Shown: positions 56,028-64,000 of the stretch, piece by piece | How positions within the stretch are numbered: position 1 is the first letter of the stretch | How the letters are laid out: every line of letters starts with the position of its first letter | NCBI GenBank assembly: GCA_013368315.1 | Contig: JAACJM010000002.1 | Coordinates: 1,178,001-1,242,000, forward strand | DNA: 64,000 nt | Direction: 5' to 3' | DNA from: Tetrapyrgos nigripes | Taxonomy: Eukaryota; Basidiomycota; Agaricomycetes; Agaricales; Campanellaceae | Program-made: the position numbers and the translations under genes | Notes under the pieces: generated by a model | What the model was told of the DNA's origin: nothing | The model's input: only the letters and a program-made list of their open reading frames with translations | The model's database searches: none

Positions 56028-57544
56028 CCTTCTTCGGACCCTTGGAACCGAAATTTTGAGAAGGTTAGGATGAACAAGGTACGCCCTCTGCCCTCATCGG
56101 CTTTAATTCTTTGCTTATCTTGTCCAGAGTTGCATGCGCGCTCACTTCTCAAACAATAAGGCGCATATATGCGCTTCTATGGTGAGTTTCTGGTTCTTGA
56201 AGTCCTTCTCTTCATGTTACTAACAGCATTGCGCGTCATGGACATAGATATTTACCTGACCATAATCTGGTGAGCTTCCCTCCATCGTATTCCATTTCTA
56301 ATAGTGACGCCTAATGTTCGTTAGGTTTTATCTTCTCTTCAATGCCGGCTTCCTCCCACATTTCCTCGAGTCCCTGCCTTTTTGGCCTTTCAGCGTCTTT
56401 TGGATCCCTCGTGCGTGGTTTTCATTTTGTCTTCTACATAGACTACCACTCTGTACTCGTGTAGTTGTACATAGTCACTGAATATACGTGTCTTATGATC
56501 AGCTTTGCCCTGGATGTGAGGTCCGCTATCGCAATGTATCCACTGGTTGATATCTTGTTCACTGCGGAATATCTTACTCACTTTTCAATACTTTGTTCAT
56601 CTTGTAATGTATTGCTTGTCTCACAATACTTCGCTCATTTTGCAATATTTCGTTCACTTCTCATTACTTTCCCTGTCCGCATTATATTGCAAAACGGCCT
56701 CAATATATTGCCATTATCTGCTCAAATATTCTCCATCTCACTGATATTTTATGGCATTTTTTGAATAGACAAAATACTGAAAATCAGACGAGATTTCAGC
56801 AGATATTGGGGCGTAGGTTTTTGTGGTGGAAAGTTAAAGTACTTACGAATTGATAATGTCGAGTTCACCACCATCATCCAAATTCAGGGGACTATCCCTT
56901 ATGCAAGTCTTTCTTAGTTTGTGGAAATGACCCCAGCAACATGTTCACGACTCAAAATGCGGTAAACGGTACAGGAAGAAAACTGTTCGAGTATGTATTT
57001 TCCCAAACGCGCATACAACACACATAACAATGAGAATCGATGTAATACAGCGATTATGATGAAGTTGATGGAACAAACAGCGATAGTTCAGGATTCTTCA
57101 CGACTGGTTTACTTGGGGCAATTACACTTGGAGCAAGTACAAGAGTTCAGCTCGAATGCACAGCTGTAGAGAAGAGATCCAATGAGCCACATACTGCCGG
57201 AGGTCAGGGGAGAACGTACGCGCTGCAGTTGCAATTTGCAGAACCACAGGTGTTGTCAACGGGGGCAATGATAGTCTGTGAACCGAGAAGAGGTTGAGAA
57301 GAGGCTTGTCAGTAGTACAGCTACGAAGGCCAGACGGTAAAACGAGGAGACTGACAGAGTACATTTCGATTTCACACGGGTTATAAGGCTCCAAGTGGGT
57401 TAGGTCGAGGATAGGAAGGAAATGGGTATTTATACTTCTACTCAGGCAATCCGCGCGTTACGGTGTGATTCCAAATTTGGAAGGAGTGTCTTTCACCACT
57501 CTTCCATCACCTTCTATCACTCTTCGACATCTTTAACGTTACAA
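56028..57544. other. gene-poor stretch
   Basis: No supported gene. 56540-56700 is rich in CACAATAC/TTGCAATATTTC words, like 53.3-53.6 kb. Small spliced frames are possible but not convincing. Confidence 0.35.
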
Positions 57545-57929
57545 TGTCACCCCCCCAACGTCTCAAGCGATCATCTATTACTCCCAAAAGCCCATCTAAA
57601 TGTCTGAAACCACTTTCCAGGTGACTTCTTGGCCACAATCTATACCAGTACGTCTCTGATGCATGCCCAGATCTCTTAGCCAGATTCCTTCCTCGCAGAC
57701 ACCAAGTCCAACGATTATTAGGGCTCCGGAAACAAGCTTAAAAAGCCATCTACAGCGCGAAAATCTACCGAGGAGAAGCTAGCAGCCGCAGAAAGGTCTC
57801 TTAGGCTTCTGGAGCGAGAGAATTACGATCTCAAGGTGCAACTGCGTGACCTTCGAGAGCGTGTTCGGGATCTTGCTGGGGACTTGGTAAAAGCAACCAA
57901 TTCTTGTCTATGGGCTGATGTAGTGTAAC
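57545..57929 (+). CDS. small coiled-coil protein candidate
   Basis: ATG at 57545 gives MSPPQRLKRSSITPKSPSK. After an intron whose ends are not resolved comes STEEKLAAAERSLRLLEREN and YDLKVQLRDLRERVRDLAGD, a good heptad pattern, then LVKATNSCLWADVV and TAA/TAG-type stop at 57926-57928. The phase across the intron does not fit with the best sites, so one boundary is wrong or the gene is broken. Confidence 0.35.
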
Positions 57930-58429
57930 GGTGCTATAAGTACTTGTTTTTTTTTATTGCTAGCTATTCCGAGTTAGAAATCCTACATCATTATGTACAA
58001 TTTTGCATAATCGAAGCCATCTCCAAGCCATCGTAACCAGTGATTTACTTGGATTTACACAAATTGATACAATTATGATAAATTTAGGCTAAAATTTCAA
58101 TTGAGGTTTTTCCTGATGTTGTCACGCCACGCGTATTCATCTGATTGGCTGACCTCCTCCCCCCCACGGACTACCATTACGGATGTTCTGGGAGAGGTTC
58201 TTGGCTGCTTTGCCTCGCCTTTCAAGCCACCTGTCATCAGATCTCCAAGGTCTTTAAGCCAAAAGCGTGATACACCGGTATACTATTTTCATACATCCTG
58301 GTGGTACTTCTGTACCCGTAGATTCACAATACACGTCCTCCTCTTCGATCTCTACCTCTCTTTTTGCCTTTGCTCCCTCACGTACATACAAAGCTATTAC
58401 CAGGTTGGCAGAAGCTATAGACACAAAAT

Positions 58430-60925
58430 TTACCAGCTGTTGACGTACATTCCATCAACAAAGCTGCAGTGACATTGAGGGTAAGACACGAACCTGTAAT
58501 TTTCCGTGTGCAGGAAAAGATCTTTACACTGCCCGTACCCATCAGCAATCGCAATCTGGCAGTCAGCTACTGCATTCCGGACGTCGTACATGAACGAGTC
58601 TGGTCCACAAGCTGAAAATATCTCAATATCTTTTTATCCTACAGGCAAGTACGACCTGCACTCACCGGCTAGAGCTACTGAGCCGCTATGCGCCTGACAA
58701 GCTTTCTGAATTATCACAGGAAGGTTTGGCCTACCGACGGATGGGCCGAAAGATTCTTTGACCTGGTCAACACTTCCATTACTTGATTGATCGTTCTCCG
58801 AGACGTCATTTTCTTTCTTGAGTTTGTCGGTGGCATAATGGTCATCGGTGGAGACGTTCTCCCTGGTTACATGCACACTGACGACGAAGCCTACTTCTAT
58901 AGCAGCCGCGAGTTGGTCTTCTAGCCAGGCCACGGAATCTGTGCCAATAGCAATCAGTATGTAAGCCTTCAACAACAGACGACTCTCAAACTCACCATGA
59001 GTTCTAGCAACTAGGACAAACTGGACGTGCTTGCATTTGAGTGACGACGACCTAGCCTGTCGTACAAGATCCATGAGAAGAGGTAAAGTGAAAGAGACAC
59101 CTGTAGAAGTTCAAAACACAAAGGTCAGTCAAAAATCTACTCTCAAGACGTACAGACGCGGTCAGAGGGCTCACCACTTCCTCCAGCAAGCAAATAAACA
59201 CTGTCATATTCTCCCAAATTCTTTCCCGGAATGCCTCCATACGGCCCATCGACCCAAACTCTAACCGATTTGGCAGGTCTACCCTTGACTAACCCAGCCA
59301 ATTTTTTCGTTATACCACCTTGCACGGCAAAAACCAACTCCAATTGTCCATCGCCATTATTATTTCCAGCTTCACTCCCTCGAGGTATCGAAGCGACAGT
59401 AAACGGATGGGAACTGAAGGCATGTACACCCAGATTAATGAACCTCACGAAAACGTGTTGACCTGGTGTCCATTTAACTCTGGGAGGAGTTTGGATGGTG
59501 AGTTTGAGCATGCTATCAGAGTCAGTTCCATCTTTAGATGAAGTGGAGGATTCGAGGGAAGCAGGAAGCCCCAAGGCACTGTTGTAGAGTGTTCGGAAAA
59601 TTCGAACGAGGAAAGCGAGGAGGTAGAGTGCGAGAGTTGGCCAGAAGTAGTCCCTGTGGAGGATGAATACGTATGGGGTGGGTGTCATGATTGGAGGAGG
59701 ATAAACAGTGGGACAACTTACCACGAGGTAAGTGTCCAATCGCAATGGAGGAATAGGAAGACCATGAATACGAGTGCAGCGCTGTAGTGAACGTGGCGGT
59801 TAGTCGATATCCAGACAGAGACATAGACGATACATACGCAAAATGCAACCTTCATCGTCGAGTCAGCTATCGAGATTTACTACTTGTGGAAGTAGGCGTA
59901 GACTACTCACTTTTTGAACGTCTCATAATACCGATTGCGTATAAAACCCCAGGACATAAAGACGAGCCACGTCTGGGGAACTAAAGCTACCACTCCAGTC
60001 CAATAGAAATTATCGGTTTTCCAAGTCTCCACCATTTCGCCATGACGAATGCTCATAACGATGAAGGGAAAAGTGTGGACTAGGCTCGTTATGTCTGCAG
60101 AAGGATTGCATTGCCAACGTTTGAGTATGATATAGATGATACGGGCAGAGGAAGATCACATACACATAAACGTAGCAGACCACCGATGGAAAACTTGCAA
60201 CTTTTCGTGTGATGTACCAGTGAGCAGGCCGATGAAATTGACCTTCGTAGAGAAAGCACTTTATATGGATGTTCATCAGACGAATGAGGCTGAAGCAAGA
60301 AAGCAATACATACATCATGAAAGGCATGATCCCAATGGAAATCCATCCAGATCTGGTAGCGATTGGCATACTATGGCCCATAGCATCTTTGGGCCAATAG
60401 TATGGACGAGTGCCTAGCACCAGGGCTGGAAAACCTTTGAGAAAGGGCGTAGAGAACGATTATATGAACGCACCCATTACAAAGATGAACATCCCAGCTA
60501 CACCGATAAGAGCCGCTAGAGGTGGAGAGTACCATCCAAACGCCTTCAGGCGAAATTGCGACGCGACGGTGTATCGACATGCTGCCGTGAGTCGGTCGAG
60601 TATGCTAGGTGACGAAGACGATGGCGTCGTTGATGTGAAGCGGCTTCGAAGTCGGAAAATGACATTGAGGACTAAAAGCCATGCAATACCAGCGCAGAAG
60701 AAAGCTACTGTTGTTTGCCCGTAATCCCAATCCACAGAGTACCACTGTGAAATGTGAGATGACCGTTCAGTGAGACTCAAAGACGAAAGAGAAATCGAGA
60801 AGACAGACGTTGCGCCATTTTGAATGAATGAAGGCGACCTCTTCGTCAGTCAGTCCATCCATATGACTGGAGAATTCTCGTGAGCTATGCCACTGGACAG
60901 GTACCGTCAACCACGTTCGAGCCAT
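58430..60925 (-). CDS. ferric/cupric reductase (FRE family, plasma-membrane flavocytochrome b)
   Basis: About 11-12 exons. Start MARTWLTVPVQWHSSREFSS. TM segments include TVAFFCAGIAWLLVLNVIF and YSPPLAALIGVAGMFIFVM. Heme-ligand region: HEKLQVFHRWSATFM and DITSLVHTFPFIVMSIRHGE, then AALVFMVFLFLHCDWTLTSW. FAD module: TPGQHVFVRFINLGVHAFSS and HPFTVASIPRG (about 59480-59380). NAD module: DSVYLLAGGSG, VSFTLPLLMDLVRQARSSS. The CGP end: CGPDSFMYDVRNAVADCQIA and LFLHTENY, with TAA at 58432-58430. It would reduce Fe(III) or Cu(II) outside the cell with cytosolic NADPH. It is divergent from the Ctr gene at 62037. No broken exon was seen. Confidence 0.85.
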
Positions 60926-62036
60926 GGAAAGAAGAGGACAAGAAGTACGTGTTGGGAAGGGCGTTAATCAACCTTACAGGAAGAAGTATTTATCAAAGTA
61001 ATACTACAGCGTAAAATCTATCCTTTCCGATTTTCCTGCGCTAACGGACATTTAGATCCGACAAAAAGGGTTTCATGATACAGAACAGAGCTGGTTCGTC
61101 CGCGCTGGGCTGTAATCGAATAAATTAGCTGTATCAGACTGACGGCCTAGATTCCAGGTCGTCAGGGGACGAAATACACCCTAGCATGAGCCGGAGAAGC
61201 GGAAACCAATGGGTGCAGGACAAGTGTCGATACCAAGCAAACGTTGATCATCCGATGGAGACAGATGTGACGTGCCGCGTGAAACAACGGCCTAAGCACC
61301 GTGTGGTTTGATATGACGGTGGAGACAGATGCGACGTGCCGCGTGACACAGCGGCCTAGACACCGTGTAGTTTGATATGAAGTGGGGCCATTGATAATGG
61401 AGCCAAGAGCAGCCAAGGAGAGGGCAGGAGATCAATGACCGGGAGGGAACGATGAGGGACCCTGAGGGGCTGGTTTGTTTGGACGAGGTTCCTGAAACGT
61501 AAAGAGTGAGCTGAGCTAGTGGCGTGTAAGAGTAGGAGTAGAGTGCAAAAGGCAATGAAGAGAAGACACAGGGAATGCCCAACGGAGAAGAGGGATGAGG
61601 GAGTAAGAAGAGGTGATGGAAAACATTTTGAGTGATCTTCGCGTCCAAACCAGATTGTATAGAAATAGACGTGTAGATATGGGCTCACAAGAGGGCAGAA
61701 GAGGAAAGGACTCGAAGCAAAACGAAAAAGATGATGGAGGAGGGAAGAAAGGGCATCAAGAAAACGAGCCATAATTGCGGAGGCCTTTTATATCGCTGGG
61801 ACTGATGACACAGTTGAGGCATATTTGCACCTCGGCTTTATGCGATTGGCTGACAAGATGAATGATGTCACATAGACCGAATCTCTGGGTCTCGGCGACA
61901 GTCGGCATGTTGCTTTGTAAGAGCTACCAGTATCTTGCCCTTTCCGAACCAGTTCGTCCTGTGGCCAAGCATCGCTATTTCTTATAAGCAACATGAAATC
62001 AAACTGTCTACTGCGTCTCCCCCTCTGTCTTGGATA
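60926..62036. promoter_or_regulatory. shared divergent promoter of the reductase and Ctr genes
   Basis: 1.1 kb between two divergent starts whose products act in one pathway. It holds a 64-bp tandem duplication and no convincing ORF. No consensus yeast Mac1 box (TTTGCTC) was seen. Co-regulation by copper or iron is inferred from gene function. Confidence 0.45.
61256..61380. repeat. 64-bp tandem duplication in the divergent promoter
   Basis: Two copies (from 61256 and 61320) share TGGAGACAGATG, GACGTGCCGCGTGA, CGGCCTA and CACCGTGT, ending GTTTGATATGA. They differ at about eight positions. Confidence 0.8.
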
Positions 62037-62708
62037 ATGTCACACTCTCACTCAGACTCTGGAATGTCGGGCATGGACATGTCTGGATCTTCTGACAACT
62101 CGACAACCTCGAGCTCGAGCTCGTCGATGATGATGATGATGATGATGCCATACCTCCACTTTACCAAGGGAGATATTCTGTTGTTCGACACTGTCGCGCC
62201 TTCTTCCCCTGGTGCGATCTTCGCTACATGTCTTATCATGTTCTTGCTGTCTATATTGGACCGCTACGCCCATGCTGCTCGCCGTGGTCTCGAACGTCAG
62301 CTTGCTCTTCGGTAAGCTACTAATGTTTTTTTGAGACTTGTTCTGATTTTTCTGCAGTGCCAACCAACTCATTGTGAATTACCCTACAACCTTTCCCGAA
62401 GATTTCTCGGCTACAGGAAAGGCCTCAGTTACATTACCTGCAGCAGAGTCCAACCCGTGCTGTACACCACCCCAGTCAAGATTCATCCTTTCGCATGATT
62501 TATCTCGCGGGGTTATGACAGGTTTCGAAATTACCCTCCATTACCTCCTTATGCTGGTTGTAATGTTCGTCATTTTCCCGTCTTTCGTTGTCTTGTATTC
62601 ACTGGCTGACCTGTCTGCAGGACCTTCAATGCTTCGTACATTATCAGTATCATCCTTGGGGCTGTGGTTGGAGAAATAGCTTTTGGAAGACTTCATCGGG
62701 GCTATTAG
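62037..62708 (+). CDS. Ctr-family high-affinity copper transporter
   Basis: Exons 62037-62311, 62358-62564, 62621-62708 (189 aa); introns 46 and 56 bp keep frame and phase. The N-terminus is His/Met-rich (MSHSHSDSGMSGMDMSG, then a run of seven Met), as in Ctr extracellular copper-binding ends. TM1: FATCLIMFLLSILDRYAHA. TM2: HYLLMLVVM, giving the MxxxM selectivity motif across the second intron. TM3: IISIILGAVVGEIAFGRL with GxxxG. A loop has NPCCTPPQ. It carries Cu(I) as a trimer; the divergent reductase would supply Cu(I). Confidence 0.9.
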
Positions 62709-63705
62709 TCATTAGATTGTATCTCTGCAGACTATGGGCAAACGCTGAAAGGGGGATTCTCCAGCATCAACCACGAAACGTCACTATTCGTGACCATGTC
62801 CTTCTTCTTCCTCAATACCACTACGCGAACGTTGTCGCGTCCAAACCGTGCCGGTTCCACGTCCAATCCCAGAGGCTTCGCCATCTGTGCCGAATTTCGT
62901 CGTCTAGGCCTCGAAAACACGGTTGCGCGTGTCCACCCAGCTTTTTGACAGAATAAAGAGTTCACGAATGTTTTGAGGCTCTCCATTCTGACCGACTTCC
63001 AGCTCCTCCGTTCAAAGACTCGGCATGTTATCTCAGCCTTTCTAAAAATGAGATCGCCTACATCAGCGATGCCTTTGACGCATTGCTCATCCCCCAACCT
63101 CGTGTGAATAATGTCGAACGGGGTCCTAAAGTTACACAGAATCTAATGCTCGATAGGTAGAAAAATGGGGCTTGGAAATGGCTTTTTCTCTTCTACTTTC
63201 CCGATCCAGCCCTGGTGCCTCCTAAAAACCCTTCAAATTCGACAAATCCACCCTCTCACCTTCACCCTCTTCTCTACTCTCAAACGCTTCATCACCTGCT
63301 GTCTGTCGACTCCGGATTTCTTTCATTATGAAATGACGTCGTCTTCGAGGTAAAATAGTATATGTGAGTCTGAATATAGCGTACTTTACGAACCTGAATT
63401 CAATCAAGTTGTGGGTGTACATGGTTGGAATAAACCTAGTATTTTCACACGACTCGAAACAACCACTCAGACGATACCAATTGCGAAGACAAGATAACCC
63501 ATTTCCCCATTACTCCCAACCCTGCATCACGTCAAAACCTCCTTGGCATGATCCATGACGTCCCCGAACCCCCACTTCCACCAGCCCACACACCCCTTCC
63601 CCTGCCGCCCATCGTCACTGGTAGCGGCACAGTTGCAGTACCAGGGTCTTTCTCCTTCTCCTTCGTCAGTGATGTCACTTGCACCGTTGCAGTCCAATGG
63701 TCCTT
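62709..63705. other. no assigned gene
   Basis: Plus-strand exon-like pieces (SSINHETSLFVTMSFFFLN, FAICAEFRRLGLENTVARVH, LSILTDFQLLRSKTRHVIS) near 62760-63060 may be a decayed gene; no family recognised. An opposing frame covers the same stretch. Neither is supported well. Confidence 0.3.
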
Positions 63706-64000
63706 CTACTTCTTCTTCTTCTGCTTCTGAATCTTCAATGACTTCGATGATTCCAATTCCTTCCTCAACTCCTTCAGCTCATCCACTAGTGCTCTCGATT
63801 TCTCCTCCGACTTCTGGAACGCTTCGTTCATTTGCTGGATGAGAGATTTGATTTCGTCTTTCAGCGTCTCGACCTCGGGATCTGGATCGTGCTTGAACTT
63901 GGTGTTGGTGGTATCCGCATCCTCCACCACCGTCTGGTGTGTGCGGTCCTCCTTCCTCCGACTCTGCCTTTCCAGATACAGCTCCAAATCCCTATACGCT
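63706..64000 (-). CDS. coiled-coil protein, C-terminal end (partial)
   Basis: Open from the window edge to a stop at 63706-63708. Reads RQSRRKEDRTHQTVVEDAD, then a coiled coil (EVETLKDEIKSLIQQMNEAF, KSRALVDELKELRKELESS) and a Lys-rich end. The start lies outside the window. No family recognised. Confidence 0.55.
   Translation of the reverse strand, partial: AYRDLELYLERQSRRKEDRTHQTVVEDADTTNTKFKHDPDPEVETLKDEIKSLIQQMNEAFQKSEEKSRALVDELKELRKELESSKSLKIQKQKKKK

Noticed and set aside
56030..56400. Pmp3-like small membrane protein
   Set aside because: Hydrophobic exon-like pieces occur, but the conserved Pmp3 sequence order is absent.

Overview
The window comes from a filamentous basidiomycete, most likely an Agaricomycete. 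The host genes are broken by many GT-AG introns of about 45-60 bp. The transposon families (Tnp2/Plavaka-like CACTA, Mutator-like with an HNH zinc module, Ty1/copia, Ty3/gypsy with a chromodomain) and gene families (NACHT, LysM, Ctr, ferric reductase) are those usual in mushroom-forming fungi. Nothing bacterial was seen: no operons, CRISPR array, rRNA or convincing tRNA gene.

Layout. 0-6 kb: 5' part of a WD40 gene (minus), a small hypothetical gene, a C-terminal relic of a Tnp2 transposase, a frameshifted R3H/SUZ relic and a GIY-YIG (DUF1766-like) gene. 6-8.4 kb: AT-rich repeats. 8.4-19.4 kb: a decayed NACHT (STAND/NLR-type) gene split by a Ty1/copia element (9,032-17,146) with a perfect 5-bp target duplication; the copia 3' LTR itself carries a 1.9-kb nested element.

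19.7-28.2 kb: a two-LysM secreted protein gene and a secreted HD-domain (cyanamide-hydratase-like) gene, both on minus, among nested MITEs: a Tc1/mariner-type palindrome holding a hAT-type element, and a second hAT copy holding a CACTA-type MITE. 28.2-37 kb: a decayed Ty3/gypsy element cut between protease and reverse transcriptase by a 3.1-kb element carrying a cytochrome P450 fragment. 38-44.4 kb: a Tnp2/CACTA transposase relic (minus) flanked by two plus-strand genes, the right one broken by a hAT MITE. 44.8-49.9 kb: a long, mostly open Mutator-like transposase gene.

50-58 kb: gene-poor, with AAAAGTC-rich repeats, a small hypothetical gene, a frameshifted CAP/PR-1 relic and weak gene candidates. 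58.4-62.7 kb: the clearest functional host module, a ferric/cupric reductase (minus) and a Ctr copper transporter (plus) sharing one divergent promoter, as expected for reductive copper uptake. The last 300 bp hold the end of a coiled-coil gene.

The main new observation is a family of at least four elements (about 14.9, 24.0, 28.0 and 30.7-33.8 kb) that start TACGAGGCC, end CCAGT, sit between two T residues, lack target duplications, carry an inset inverted repeat near the 3' end and end in a stem-loop. This is the architecture described for Helentron/HLE2 rolling-circle elements. They sit inside other transposons and one carries a P450 gene piece. Other points are an intron present in one copia LTR and precisely absent from the other, and premature stops in the transposons that nearly all fit C-to-T changes.
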